A stretch of DNA of 64,000 nt from Anabaena cylindrica PCC 7122 (GTDB lineage: Bacteria > Cyanobacteriota > Cyanobacteriia > Cyanobacteriales > Nostocaceae): contig NC_019771.1 of the NCBI RefSeq assembly GCF_000317695.1, positions 5,632,001-5,696,000 on the forward strand. The letters are read 5' to 3'. Every line of letters begins with the position of its first letter. Within the stretch, counting starts at the first letter, position 1. Positions 18,415 to 27,409 of this stretch are shown here, in pieces. A program made the position numbers and the translations under genes. Below the pieces are notes generated by a model. That model had not been told where the DNA came from and did no database searches. It saw only the letters and a list, made by a program, of their open reading frames with translations.

Positions 18415-19509
18415 ATGGCTTTGATTTTTGGTACAAATTTCAATGACAATGGTACTTTTCAAGGTTCGACTTTTTACCCCACACTGGTAGGTACAATTTT
18501 TGCGGATATTATCTATGGCTATGGTGGCAACGACATTATTGATGGTGGTCTTGGTGCTGACACCATGTATGGTGGTACTGGCAACGATACCTATTATATT
18601 GGTAATTCAGGCGATTTAGTAATTGAGAATGCTGGTGAAGGTTTAGACACAGTTTATGCTTCTATTAGCTACACATTGACAAACAATGTAGAAATACTCT
18701 TTTTAGCAGGAACTGGTGCAATCAATGGATATGGTAATAGTTTAAGTAATCGCATCACAGGAAATAGCGCCAATAATATTATCTATGGCTATGGCGGCAA
18801 CGACAGAATCAATGGTGGTGCTGGTGCTGACAGAATGTATGGTGGTACTGGTGACGATGATTATTATGTTGATAATACAGGTGACTTAGTAGTTGAGAAT
18901 TTCAATGAAGGTTCAGACATAGTTTATGCTTCTATTAGCTACACTTTGACAAACAATGTAGAAGACCTTGTTCTCACAGGAACTGCTCACTTGAATGCTA
19001 CAGGCAACAGTTTAGATAACGTTATTGTTGGCAATAGTGGCAATAATCTCATTTACGGTTATGGCGGTAATGACACGATCTTTGGGTTAGATGGTGATGA
19101 TATTATTTTTGCAGGATCAGGGGGCGGTTACATCTCTGGGGATGGAGGTAATGATAGTTTGTACGGTGGCAATGATGTGGATACTATCTACGGTCGTGCA
19201 GGAGATGATCTTATAGTTGGTAATGGTGGTAATGACATTCTTTCTGGAGGTACTGGTGCAGATCAATTCCTCTTTACCTCTTTATCGGATGGTATTGATA
19301 CTATTACAGATTTCGATTGGAACACAGATGGCGACAAAATCCTGGTTGATAAATTGGGATTTGGTTCATCTGATTTGAACCAGTTCATTTATGACAGCAC
19401 TACAGGTGATTTATTTTTCCTGCCTACATGGGACTTGGACATTAAGTTCGCAGTCATCGCAAACACTCCATCCGGCTTCAATCCGCGTGCGGACATTATT
19501 TTATTTTAA
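18415..19509 (+). CDS. RTX-type calcium-binding secreted protein
   Basis: The 364-residue product is built largely from glycine/aspartate-rich calcium-binding nonapeptides (GGxGxDxxx), for example YGYGGNDIIDGGLGADTMYGG, which recurs three times. These alternate with segments of the type YASISYTLTNNVE. The final part (LFTSLSDGIDTITDF) resembles RTX C-terminal secretion domains. There is no N-terminal signal and no enzyme domain, so it may be an adhesin or surface-layer-like filler; function is unknown. The ATG has GAGGA 8 bases upstream. Its tail differs from the module shared by the four phosphatases. Confidence 0.85.
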   Translation: MALIFGTNFNDNGTFQGSTFYPTLVGTIFADIIYGYGGNDIIDGGLGADTMYGGTGNDTYYIGNSGDLVIENAGEGLDTVYASISYTLTNNVEILFLAGTGAINGYGNSLSNRITGNSANNIIYGYGGNDRINGGAGADRMYGGTGDDDYYVDNTGDLVVENFNEGSDIVYASISYTLTNNVEDLVLTGTAHLNATGNSLDNVIVGNSGNNLIYGYGGNDTIFGLDGDDIIFAGSGGGYISGDGGNDSLYGGNDVDTIYGRAGDDLIVGNGGNDILSGGTGADQFLFTSLSDGIDTITDFDWNTDGDKILVDKLGFGSSDLNQFIYDSTTGDLFFLPTWDLDIKFAVIANTPSGFNPRADIILF

Positions 19510-19607
19510 CAACATCCTGTAACAAATTTTGTAACAAGAGTATGATTTCCCCTAACTCTGGTCTAAATTGATGAGAAAGTTAGGGGTAATCCCCATATAC
19601 AGGGGTA

Positions 19608-20459
19608 ATGTTTAAAGATATTCGAGATTATCAAATTCTATTTTTGAGCTTATTCCTAATTTTAGGGATTGGCACAAGAGACTGGACACTGCGACCTTTA
19701 TTTATTTTAATAGCGATCGCAACCTGCATCACGACTCAACTAATATTCTCCTTAGCCATCAGTCATTGGTCATTCTTCATTAGCCCAGAACCAACTGATC
19801 ATCAACCCATAATCAATATCCGCAGTCCCCTAATTACCTCTCTCGGACTCAGTTTATTATTACGGGCTGACCATTGGACAACAATGGTTTTAGCTGCCGT
19901 CACCGCCATAGGTAGCAAATTTATCTTCCAAACTGGTGAGAAGCATTTCTTCAACCCTGCCAACTTCGGCATTATTACCGTCTTAGCACTCACCTCTGAT
20001 GCCTGGGTTTCCCCCGGACAGTGGGGTGAAGAATGGTGGTATGGACTGCTATTTGCTGGTACAGGAGGCATGATTTTACAACGAGTTGGTCGTTGGGACA
20101 CCACAGCAGCCTTTTTAGGTGCTTACTCCCTACTAGAAGCCGTGCGTAATCTTTGGCTAGGTTGGACTTGGGATGTTTACTTGCATCGCTTGACAAGTGG
20201 TTCTTTAATCCTATTTGCCTTATTTATGGTGACAGATCCTCGGTCAATTCCCAACGCCCGTATAGGGAGGATAATTTGGGCTGTATCTATTGCCATGATC
20301 ACCTTTATTTTGCGGAATTATTTCTTTCTTTCTACCGCAGTATTTTGGGCATTATTTGCGATCGCACCATTGACCATTCTTATAGATACTATCTGGTTCT
20401 CCCCCCAATTTTCTTGGTTCAAACAAGGGTTGGAAGAATCAAAGTCTCTCTCCCTGTAG
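19608..20459 (+). CDS. RnfD/NqrB-like membrane protein
   Basis: The 283-residue protein has about eight predicted membrane helices and matches the NqrB/RnfD pattern (KHFFNPANFGII, FMVTDPRSIPNARIGR). In Rnf and Nqr complexes this subunit carries covalently bound FMN and takes part in ion-coupled electron transfer. The usual FMN-bearing Ser/Thr-Gly-Ala-Thr segment is not evident; LTSGSLI occupies a comparable region. No other Rnf or Nqr subunit gene is in the window. The next gene encodes a DUF2330 protein on the same strand. The role is probably not that of a full Rnf complex (inference). Confidence 0.8.
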   Translation: MFKDIRDYQILFLSLFLILGIGTRDWTLRPLFILIAIATCITTQLIFSLAISHWSFFISPEPTDHQPIINIRSPLITSLGLSLLLRADHWTTMVLAAVTAIGSKFIFQTGEKHFFNPANFGIITVLALTSDAWVSPGQWGEEWWYGLLFAGTGGMILQRVGRWDTTAAFLGAYSLLEAVRNLWLGWTWDVYLHRLTSGSLILFALFMVTDPRSIPNARIGRIIWAVSIAMITFILRNYFFLSTAVFWALFAIAPLTILIDTIWFSPQFSWFKQGLEESKSLSL

Positions 20460-20612
20460 GGATACGAAAGAGAGTTTTCACACCTAAAAGCAGGATTTAA
20501 TCAGAAAATCCAGTCCCCCTCCACGAAACAGCGGGGAGGGGCTAGGGGTGGGGTGTTATGGCCACCAAAGAGTAATTTCCCCACGTATTGTGTACACCAA
20601 TTACCAAAAAAA

Positions 20613-21986
20613 ATGAGAAAATTTAAATTATTCATCCCCTTACTAATAGCACTTATTGCTATCCTATCTTTTGCACCAACAGCATTGGCTTTTTGTGGTT
20701 TTTATGTCGCCAAAGCTGATACTAAACTCTACAACAAAGCTTCTCAGGTAGTAATTGCACGGCAGGATAATAAAACAGTATTAACAATGGCTAACGACTT
20801 TCAAGGCGAAGTTAAAGACTTTGCAATGGTCGTACCAGTACCAACCGTCATCAAAGAAGAACAAGTACGCGTTGCCGAACCGAGAATTATTGAACGATTG
20901 GATGCTTTTAGCGCTCCTAGATTAGTAGAATATTTTGATGAAGATCCCTGCGCCCCAGTTTACAAAATGAGCGCTGTACCAGCACCAATGTCAGCAGCAA
21001 GCAGAGGTGCAGCGGAAAGTAGTAGACAAGATAACAGTTTAGGTGTCACCGTTGAGGCACAATTCAACGTTGGTGAATATGATATCGTTATCCTCAGTGC
21101 CAAAGAATCTGGTGGTTTAGAAACTTGGCTGAATCGCAATGGTTACAAAATGCCCAGAGGATCAAATCAATTACTCAAACCCTATATTCGTTCTTCAATG
21201 AAGTTCTTTGTTGCCAAAATCAACCTAGATAAATTTGCAGAATCTGGCTACCAATCACTCCGACCTCTACAAATATCCTACGAATCACCCAAGTTTATGT
21301 TACCTATTCGCTTGGGTATGATTAACGCCACAACTGAACAAGATTTAATAGTCTACATTCTTTCACCCCAGGGACAAGCCGAAGTCACCAATTACCGGAC
21401 AGTGAAAGTTCCTTCTAATCTCAATATTCCTGTTTTTGTTAAAAGTGAATTTGGCGACTTCTATAAATCAATGTTTCAAACTTCTTACACCAAAGAAGAT
21501 AAAAAAGTTGCTTTTCTAGAATATGCTTGGAATATGAGTAATTGCGATCCTTGTTCTGCTGATCCTCTCAACTCAGAAGAACTCAAACAAGCAGGTGTAT
21601 TTTGGTTAGATAATAATATCGATAACAATGGCATAGCATCTCCTCAATTTCGTCGTCCCTTCCCCACAGGTAATGTTTTCATCACTCGTTTGCACGTCCG
21701 CTACACCCGTAATAAGTTTCCAGAAGATTTGATATTTCAAACAACTTCCAATCAAGAATCTTTCCAAGGACGTTATGTTTTACAACATCCCTTTACAGGA
21801 AATTTACAGTGTTCCGCAGGTAGGGAATACAAACGGTCTTTGTCTGGACGTTTTGAACAAGAAGCCCAAACTCTAGCCAAGTTAACGAATTGGAAAATTC
21901 AAGACATTCGTCAAAAAATGAAATTCAATGTCGGAACTACAACAAGTTCTTGGTGGGAAAATCTTTTAACCTGGTTGGGATTATAA
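20613..21986 (+). CDS. DUF2330 domain-containing secreted protein
   Basis: From the ATG giving MRKFKLFIPLLIALIAILSF the 457-residue product has a signal peptide with likely cleavage after TALA. DUF2330 begins at CGFYVAKADTKLYNKASQV. Cysteines occur at CGFY, DPCAP, NCDPCSAD and LQCSAG. A C-terminal hydrophobic WWENLLTWLGL could be membrane-proximal. Function of DUF2330 is unknown. A GTG 60 bases upstream gives an extension without signal character, so the ATG is preferred. The upstream gene for an RnfD-like protein is co-directional, and the G-rich repeat between them (20510-20558) may separate transcription. Confidence 0.85.
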   Translation: MRKFKLFIPLLIALIAILSFAPTALAFCGFYVAKADTKLYNKASQVVIARQDNKTVLTMANDFQGEVKDFAMVVPVPTVIKEEQVRVAEPRIIERLDAFSAPRLVEYFDEDPCAPVYKMSAVPAPMSAASRGAAESSRQDNSLGVTVEAQFNVGEYDIVILSAKESGGLETWLNRNGYKMPRGSNQLLKPYIRSSMKFFVAKINLDKFAESGYQSLRPLQISYESPKFMLPIRLGMINATTEQDLIVYILSPQGQAEVTNYRTVKVPSNLNIPVFVKSEFGDFYKSMFQTSYTKEDKKVAFLEYAWNMSNCDPCSADPLNSEELKQAGVFWLDNNIDNNGIASPQFRRPFPTGNVFITRLHVRYTRNKFPEDLIFQTTSNQESFQGRYVLQHPFTGNLQCSAGREYKRSLSGRFEQEAQTLAKLTNWKIQDIRQKMKFNVGTTTSSWWENLLTWLGL

Positions 21987-22069
21987 ACAATTAAAAATTC
22001 CCAATTAGTAGACTTAATTACAACAATTTTCAGTTCAATGAATCAGAAAAAAGAAATTTAATCTTCTGT

Positions 22070-22093
22070 AGAGACGTTGTATACAACGTCTCT
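22070..22093. terminator. 24-bp perfect palindrome between convergent genes
   Basis: AGAGACGTTGTA followed by its exact reverse complement TACAACGTCTCT lies between the convergent DUF2330 gene and the kinase-like gene. It can form a strong hairpin and may act as a bidirectional terminator, although the T runs are weak. A diverged version is near 23648. Confidence 0.4.
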
Positions 22094-22157
22094 TAACATT
22101 GCTTACTTTATTCTAAAATCCTTGATTTTTCAATGTTTCCAGACGTAACGGGAAAAT

Positions 22158-23264
22158 TCAGGAAATAAACCCTGTTTCTTTAAGCAGCAACCCTAATTCT
22201 GTGTGACAAAGTTTTGTGTCCTTATTGTTATTTTTCCACATCTGAGAAAAGAACTCTTGCATGAGGGCAATGATGCCACGGTATTTGACGATATTTGCAA
22301 CATAGAACTCATCTAACTTGATGTCCCCGTCAGCATGAATCTGCTCGATGTTGTCGAGTAATATAGACCCCAATTCATAAAATTTACAGTCTTTTTTTAT
22401 ACTATATTTTTTCATGATCCTGTGTTTATCGTTCTCCGAACATAAATCATAGGGTAATCGAATTAGGTGTCCAATATTTCGTAGGATTTCTCCGTAATCG
22501 TAAAATGTGTTCTGCTCAAAGAAATATTCTTCATGTGGAGTCAACATAAAACTTTTGTCAAGTACCAAACCAAAATCGGTCAAATATGTCTGCTCTCCGT
22601 CTGTAAGGACGTTACGAAAATGTGCATCGAAATGGATGATTCCATTCGTCCTCAAAAAGTCAATCGTCGTGCGTAAGTCGTCTAGGAGTTGTTGAAGTTT
22701 GTTGAGGTTTTCTTGCAGCCATGTTTCCAGAATATACGGTATGTACTCTAGAAACAGAACCAACTCATAATTAGCGATCGCCCTATCTAACATATACTTC
22801 CCAGCGTTCTCACTATTGCCCCAGTATTCTACATAACCTTTTATACCCGACCTATCCACATCCGCACGCTGGACGGAGAATGGAATAATCCGATAATGGT
22901 ACATAAGTGGGAAGGTAGTAATCGCCCCTTCTAATACCCAGTTTGTCGTCTTGATATGGGTCACGAGTTCACGGAACACTCCAAAACCAGTGGAACCGAA
23001 GCCGTAATTACAGTAAGTTGGCAGATCGTAGAGGTTTCTGGTGGAAAACTGGTTGTCAAATTCGATGTTCGTAACTGGAACACGTTTCACAAAGACCTTG
23101 GATTCCCCAATAACGATAGTGTGATTTTGCGCCCAACCCGTGCTAGATTCATTCGACTCACTATTGACAAATAGAGAATGCAATTGTGCATTATCCAACT
23201 GAGCAATTTGTGAACTGAGTTTGAAGTATCTCTTCCTTCTAAGCTCTATATCGTACTTATCCAT
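22158..23264 (-). CDS. Protein-kinase-like protein
   Basis: The 368-residue protein has a kinase-fold pattern. A candidate beta3 lysine is in VFVKRVP (about residue 61), followed by hydrophobic hinge-like EYIPY. The catalytic-loop equivalent is HFDAHFRNVL (about residue 213, HxDxxxxN) and the metal-binding motif is YLTDFGL (about residue 230). The ATG is preferred over an upstream GTG because GGGG lies just before it. It has no membrane segment. It could be a small-molecule (aminoglycoside/choline-like) kinase or a protein kinase; the substrate is unknown. It stands alone between intergenic repeats, with no partner gene nearby. Confidence 0.65.
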   Translation of the reverse strand: MDKYDIELRRKRYFKLSSQIAQLDNAQLHSLFVNSESNESSTGWAQNHTIVIGESKVFVKRVPVTNIEFDNQFSTRNLYDLPTYCNYGFGSTGFGVFRELVTHIKTTNWVLEGAITTFPLMYHYRIIPFSVQRADVDRSGIKGYVEYWGNSENAGKYMLDRAIANYELVLFLEYIPYILETWLQENLNKLQQLLDDLRTTIDFLRTNGIIHFDAHFRNVLTDGEQTYLTDFGLVLDKSFMLTPHEEYFFEQNTFYDYGEILRNIGHLIRLPYDLCSENDKHRIMKKYSIKKDCKFYELGSILLDNIEQIHADGDIKLDEFYVANIVKYRGIIALMQEFFSQMWKNNNKDTKLCHTELGLLLKETGFIS

Positions 23265-23355
23265 TTTCCCCAGTCTAGACACAGCGTGAGAAACTTTACA
23301 TATTACATTGTAATATAGCAGTTCCTAATTCATAGGCAATCGTTGGAATTCAGTT

Positions 23356-23420
23356 GTAGGGTGTGTCAGACCCAATAATTTAGCATATAACAGATTGTTT
23401 CTATCTGACGCACCGCACTA
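23356..23420. repeat. 65-bp inverted-terminus repeat, copy 1
   Basis: GTAGGGTGTGTCAGA...TCTGACGCACCGCACTA forms inverted ends. The same 65 bp occurs in opposite orientation at 47009-47073, and a shorter relative at 46310-46376. The remaining DNA from 23265 to 23767 has only small open frames that I do not consider genes. Confidence 0.75.
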
Positions 23421-23767
23421 ATATGCAATTCCAAAAGCCTGAAACTAGGTAATTTCCTTCATACATATCATCTGAAGTTTGTACAGTGCGTAAATCCCAG
23501 ATCATATACCTTCCTTGGCCATTGCTGGTATTTATACCACCTTTTGCACCCCATTGTTTGGAAGGCAGGGGACAGGGAACTATAGAAGCACATAAGAGCG
23601 TCATCAAGATATAAGGTGATTAATTAGATATCTTGTGGAAAAGGATGTAGAGACGTTCCATGTAACCTCTCTACAAGGGTTCTAAGAAACGCACATTTAA
23701 TTTGCACGCTCTTGTCTAATGTATGCCTACAATTAACAGTATAAATAATTACCTGATTTTGCACAAA

Positions 23768-24970
23768 ATGATTATGGATTTACGAAAATTTTTTCAAATA
23801 ACTAACTCTCATAAAACTATTGCAGCCGGAGTTGGTTTGGCTGTACTGGCTGTGTCAGCAAATTGTCAAGCACAAGGACTTACGAAACCAAAACAACCAG
23901 CTGATAAGATGCTTGCAGATAGCTTTGTTAACGCAGTCTCAGCACAAACAAATCTCTCCCCAACACTGAGAACCAGTGATGCTGATAATTCTGCATTCAA
24001 AGTAGCAGGAAAACTCAAACAAACTCAAGGGGTAAGAACAAATCATCAAATTATGATAACCGCAGATGCACAGCAACCAGAACAGAGAACCTTGACAGGA
24101 CACAATGATTTTGTTATCAGTTTGGTAGTAAGTGCAGATAGCAAAACTCTCGCTTCTAGTAGTGCAGATGGTACTATCAAAATCTGGGATATAACGACGG
24201 GTAAATTAATTAAAACCCTAAATCATCGCTATCAGGTATATGGTGTAGCTTGGAATAGTGATAGCAAAACGCTTGCTTCTATAAGTGGGAACGAAATAAT
24301 TATCTGGAATGTAACCACTGGAAAACCACTCAAAACCCTGACTGGTAGCCACGGGTTCTGGAGTGTAACTTGGAGTCCGGACGGCAAAAAACTCGCTTTG
24401 GGAGGTTGGGATAAAACCATCCGAGTCTGGGATGCAAACACAGGTAAATTAATCCAAACCCTCCGTGGGCATACATTAGAGGTTTACAATGTTGCTTGGA
24501 GTCCGGATGGTAAAACCCTCGCTTCTGGGAGTGGGGATAGCACTATCAAACTTTGGGATGCAAACACAGGTAAATTAATCAAAACTCTTGGACATAGAGG
24601 AACTGTTTATGGTTTGGCTTGGAGTCCTGACAGCAAAACCTTAGCTTCTTCTAGTACAGAGCGAACTATCAAACTCTGGGATATAAGCACAGATAAATTA
24701 ATTACAACCCTGACTGGGCATAGCGATGCGGTTGGTAGCCTGGCTTGGAGTGCAGATGGTAAAACCCTGGCTTCTAGTAGTGCAGACAGTACTATCAAAC
24801 TCTGGGATACAAGCACAGGCAAATTGATCAAAACCTTGAATGGACATAGAGATATTGTCTTGAGTGTGGCTTGGAGTGCAGATGGTAAAACTATCGCTTC
24901 TGCAAGTAGAGACAAAACCATTAAACTCTGGAATGTCGATTTTGTTGAAGAAGGAGCCAGGAGTCAGTAG
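23768..24970 (+). CDS. Secreted WD40-repeat protein
   Basis: The 400-residue product starts with a signal-peptide-like segment (IAAGVGLAVLAVSANCQAQG). A linker follows, then seven WD40 repeats from about residue 100 to the end, each with a SPDGKTLAS-type strand and an IKLWD end. Seven repeats would close one beta-propeller used for protein interaction. A periplasmic or extracellular location is inferred from the N-terminus. The start is either of two ATGs six bases apart; the longer upstream frame adds an unlikely extension. Repeats are very regular, implying recent expansion. No partner is apparent. Confidence 0.85.
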   Translation: MIMDLRKFFQITNSHKTIAAGVGLAVLAVSANCQAQGLTKPKQPADKMLADSFVNAVSAQTNLSPTLRTSDADNSAFKVAGKLKQTQGVRTNHQIMITADAQQPEQRTLTGHNDFVISLVVSADSKTLASSSADGTIKIWDITTGKLIKTLNHRYQVYGVAWNSDSKTLASISGNEIIIWNVTTGKPLKTLTGSHGFWSVTWSPDGKKLALGGWDKTIRVWDANTGKLIQTLRGHTLEVYNVAWSPDGKTLASGSGDSTIKLWDANTGKLIKTLGHRGTVYGLAWSPDSKTLASSSTERTIKLWDISTDKLITTLTGHSDAVGSLAWSADGKTLASSSADSTIKLWDTSTGKLIKTLNGHRDIVLSVAWSADGKTIASASRDKTIKLWNVDFVEEGARSQ

Positions 24971-25001
24971 CAAGACGTTGAAAACTTGAGTTTAATGAAA
25001 G

Positions 25002-25703
25002 TTATTGTTGGTCAAAACATTCTGGACTTGGCCCTTTTAAAGAAAAACTATCAACTTGCACCCAACTATCTTGTCCTAAAGCCCACAAACCTGTAAAGAT
25101 GTTATAAGCTGAAGCATTACCAGTTCGGAATTGTAGTGTTAGTTTTGTATATTGTGGCAAACTCCCAAATTTGAGTTCTGACCAAACTTTCTGTTGACTA
25201 TCACGCACTCCAAAATATCCATCTGTAACATTAGCTGATGTTCTCACATAAGCCTCTAAAATATAGTTAGTATTTGGTTTGAGACGTACTTGTTGACGAA
25301 TACCATTCCAGCCAGAAACGTTTCGCATCCAAGCGTTATTTTGACCTTTAAAACTATATCCCTTTTTAACATCAAAACCCCCACGTCCTTCTATTTGCCA
25401 ATAAGAGGATGGTTGTTGTTCAAAATCAAGATTACTATAAGGTGCTGCACATGAAGCTTGCGCTTGATTAATGCCAATGTTGGTTAATAAAATGGCAGTA
25501 AAAGCAACAGTAAAAAGGTTAGTGAATAAACCTTTATGGATCACCAAAAAATAAATTCCCCAATTTTGTGGGATGGGTATCCTGCCCGTTCTTGATAATT
25601 TGCGGGCAAGATGCCCGCACCACAAGAAACTTTTGGGTATTTTTTTAGTTGGAAGTCCCTTAGTAAGTAAATTTCGAGTCTGATGTAATTGAGTTAATGA
25701 CAT
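25002..25703 (-). CDS. Secreted carbohydrate-binding-like protein with MITE in its signal-peptide region
   Basis: The start at MSLTQLHQTRNLLTK is supported by GGGAG 5 bases upstream. A 123-bp MITE plus a 3-bp TAA duplication adds 42 in-frame codons (GLPTKKIPKSFLW... to ...LVIHK). Removing them joins NLLTK to GLFTNLFTVAFTAILL, a normal signal peptide ending NQAQA. A GTG at the distal MITE edge could instead start a short product with an intact signal peptide. The mature ~175 residues (SCAAPYSNLDFEQQP..., LKPNTNYILEAYVRTSANVTDGYFGV) resemble a CBM-like beta-sandwich. Function is unknown. Confidence 0.7.
   Translation of the reverse strand: MSLTQLHQTRNLLTKGLPTKKIPKSFLWCGHLARKLSRTGRIPIPQNWGIYFLVIHKGLFTNLFTVAFTAILLTNIGINQAQASCAAPYSNLDFEQQPSSYWQIEGRGGFDVKKGYSFKGQNNAWMRNVSGWNGIRQQVRLKPNTNYILEAYVRTSANVTDGYFGVRDSQQKVWSELKFGSLPQYTKLTLQFRTGNASAYNIFTGLWALGQDSWVQVDSFSLKGPSPECFDQQ
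25537..25659 (-). mobile_element. MITE copy 3 (123 bp, diverged) inside a coding region
   Basis: It is related to the two 125-bp copies by shared CTTGTGGTGCGGGC, CGGGCA.GATRCCCATCCCACAA and A/T-rich ends. It is flanked by TTA at 25534-25536 and 25660-25662. Its length plus the duplication is 126 bp, a multiple of three, with no stop in the host frame. It is more diverged than the other two, so this insertion is older or from a sister lineage. Confidence 0.75.
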
Positions 25704-25720
25704 AATATCTCCCATTGAGT

Positions 25721-26314
25721 TTAACCAGAAGTCTTGAATGTTGGGTTTCCTTCCGTTTTGACTCTTGGATGCTGGGGACGACAGGGACTCCCCCAACAAA
25801 CTTGACCAGGGGGCATATTAGCAAAAACACTACTACGCGCACCTATCACGGCATTAGTACCAATTTCCACTCCTGGGGCTACAAAACAATCTGCTGCTAC
25901 CCATGCACCATTACCGATGGTTATAGTTGCGGTTTTTAAAGCAAAGGCAGGATCTTGGATGTCATGACTGCCAGTACACAGATAACTTTTTTGGGAAACT
26001 ATGCAGTGTTCACCAATGGCAATTTGATCAAGGCTGTAGAAAACTACATCATCACCAATCCAACTGTAATCACCTATGGTAACTTTCCAAGGATAGGTGA
26101 AACGGGCTGTGGGTCTGATTAATACGCCTTTGCCAATTTTAGCTCCAAATAGTCGCAGTAGCTGACAACGCAATACATTCAGCGGTTGGGGAGTGAGCGG
26201 AAATGCGATCGCTTGCACCAACCACCAAAACAAAACATACCAACCTGGACGACCTCTGTCAAACCAAGATTGGTCATAGTTACGTAAATCTACAAAAGGT
26301 TTTTCATTGGTCAT
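25721..26314 (-). CDS. hpsU: WcaF/HpsU-like hexapeptide-repeat acetyltransferase
   Basis: The 197-residue protein has left-handed beta-helix hexapeptide repeats (IGDYSWIGDDVVF, IAIGEHCIVSQKSYL, ITIGNGAWVAADCFV, VEIGTNAVIGARSSV). The N-terminus FDRGRPGWYVLFWWLVQAIAF is typical of the WcaF subgroup. It transfers acetyl groups from acetyl-CoA to sugars of surface polysaccharide. The pattern and the glycosyltransferase neighbours resemble hormogonium polysaccharide loci of filamentous cyanobacteria, so hpsU is a reasonable name but not proven. The downstream secreted-protein gene begins 18 bases after the stop on the same strand. Confidence 0.82.
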   Translation of the reverse strand: MTNEKPFVDLRNYDQSWFDRGRPGWYVLFWWLVQAIAFPLTPQPLNVLRCQLLRLFGAKIGKGVLIRPTARFTYPWKVTIGDYSWIGDDVVFYSLDQIAIGEHCIVSQKSYLCTGSHDIQDPAFALKTATITIGNGAWVAADCFVAPGVEIGTNAVIGARSSVFANMPPGQVCWGSPCRPQHPRVKTEGNPTFKTSG

Positions 26315-26358
26315 TGGAGTCAGGAGTCAGGAGTCAGAAGAAAAATACCAATTACCAA

Positions 26359-27288
26359 TTACCCAACTTCTTGAGACAAAGTTGAGGAGGTAGATTCAGA
26401 GATGTTTGCAGTATTTAATTGTCCTCCACAACTGCTTAATTCGTAGAGTTTGACCCCAATTTGATATTCATATTGACTCAGTAAGCGTCCATAGATATAT
26501 CCGGCTTTGCCATCTAAAAAGCCGCGTTGAAGAATATAGAACAAGATAAACCTTAATAATGGTTTAAATGGCAAACGCACCCACACGGTTTTTAAGAAGC
26601 GTTTCCGTTGTACTGCATCACCAAATAGATTTGCACCAATAGTATTAGCGTTATCTTTACCTGAGAGCAAATTAAAATAAACACGGGCTTCCCAATTAGA
26701 ATAGCGGTTATGTCTTTCTAACCAGTGATAAAGGTCGCGGAAGTCTTCGTGGAGCATATCATGTTTGAGATATCCGACTTGACCTTCTAAAATTACGTGT
26801 TCGTGAACTTCGTTATCGCCTGTGTTGGGTATATCTTCGGTGTTGAGGTTTTCGTAACGACCTTTTTGATGTTTAAATAATCGGAGGTTCCAATCAGGAT
26901 ATTTACCTCCGTGACGAATCCATTTTCCTAAGAAGAATACGCGGCGATTGATATAATAACCATTGCATTCATCTTTTTGAATTAGTTCAGCAATTTCTGC
27001 CCAGGATTCTGGTGTAATTCGCTCATCACAATCAACAATTAGCACCCATTCATTTCTAAAAGGCAGGTTTTCTAATGACCAATTTTTCTTTTTCGGCCAA
27101 CTGCCATTAAAGTTAAATTGTACAACTTTAGCACCGTAACTTTCCGCAATTTCGATGCTTCTATCACTGCTTTGAGAATCGACTACAAAAATTTCATCGG
27201 CGACTGCCAGACTAGTGAGACAAGCAGGTAAGTTTGCTTCTTCATTTTTAGCGGGAATGAGTACGGAAACTGGTATTTTAGATGACAT
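26359..27288 (-). CDS. Family 2 glycosyltransferase (WaaE/KdtX-like)
   Basis: The 309-residue protein has a GT-A nucleotide-sugar fold: SVLIPAKNEEANLPACL at the N-terminus, DEIFVVDSQSSDRS, then VLIVDCDERIT (DxD-type metal site, about residue 90). It lacks membrane helices except a weak hydrophobic patch near 235 (FILFYILQRGF). Such enzymes add a sugar to lipopolysaccharide core or exopolysaccharide. It lies between the acetyltransferase and another glycosyltransferase gene on the same strand; heptamer repeats (AGTCAGG) lie in both gaps. Sugar and acceptor are unknown. Confidence 0.87.
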   Translation of the reverse strand: MSSKIPVSVLIPAKNEEANLPACLTSLAVADEIFVVDSQSSDRSIEIAESYGAKVVQFNFNGSWPKKKNWSLENLPFRNEWVLIVDCDERITPESWAEIAELIQKDECNGYYINRRVFFLGKWIRHGGKYPDWNLRLFKHQKGRYENLNTEDIPNTGDNEVHEHVILEGQVGYLKHDMLHEDFRDLYHWLERHNRYSNWEARVYFNLLSGKDNANTIGANLFGDAVQRKRFLKTVWVRLPFKPLLRFILFYILQRGFLDGKAGYIYGRLLSQYEYQIGVKLYELSSCGGQLNTANISESTSSTLSQEVG

Positions 27289-27409
27289 AATATTTTTATT
27301 TTAATTTTTTTTAGCGGTATTCATTTGAATGAGATACAAAATTTACGGCAAACACCATACAGAAAAAGACTTTTACTCCTGACTCCTGACTCCTGACTTC
27401 TGACTCCTG

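Noticed and set aside
23401..23607. 68-codon minus-strand frame
   Set aside because: It lies over a dispersed repeat and has no ribosome-binding site or recognisable motif.
25721..25799. Upstream extension of the secreted-protein gene overlapping the acetyltransferase gene
   Set aside because: The ATG at 25703 has a GGGAG ribosome-binding site and directly yields the reconstructed signal peptide, so the longer frame is not needed.
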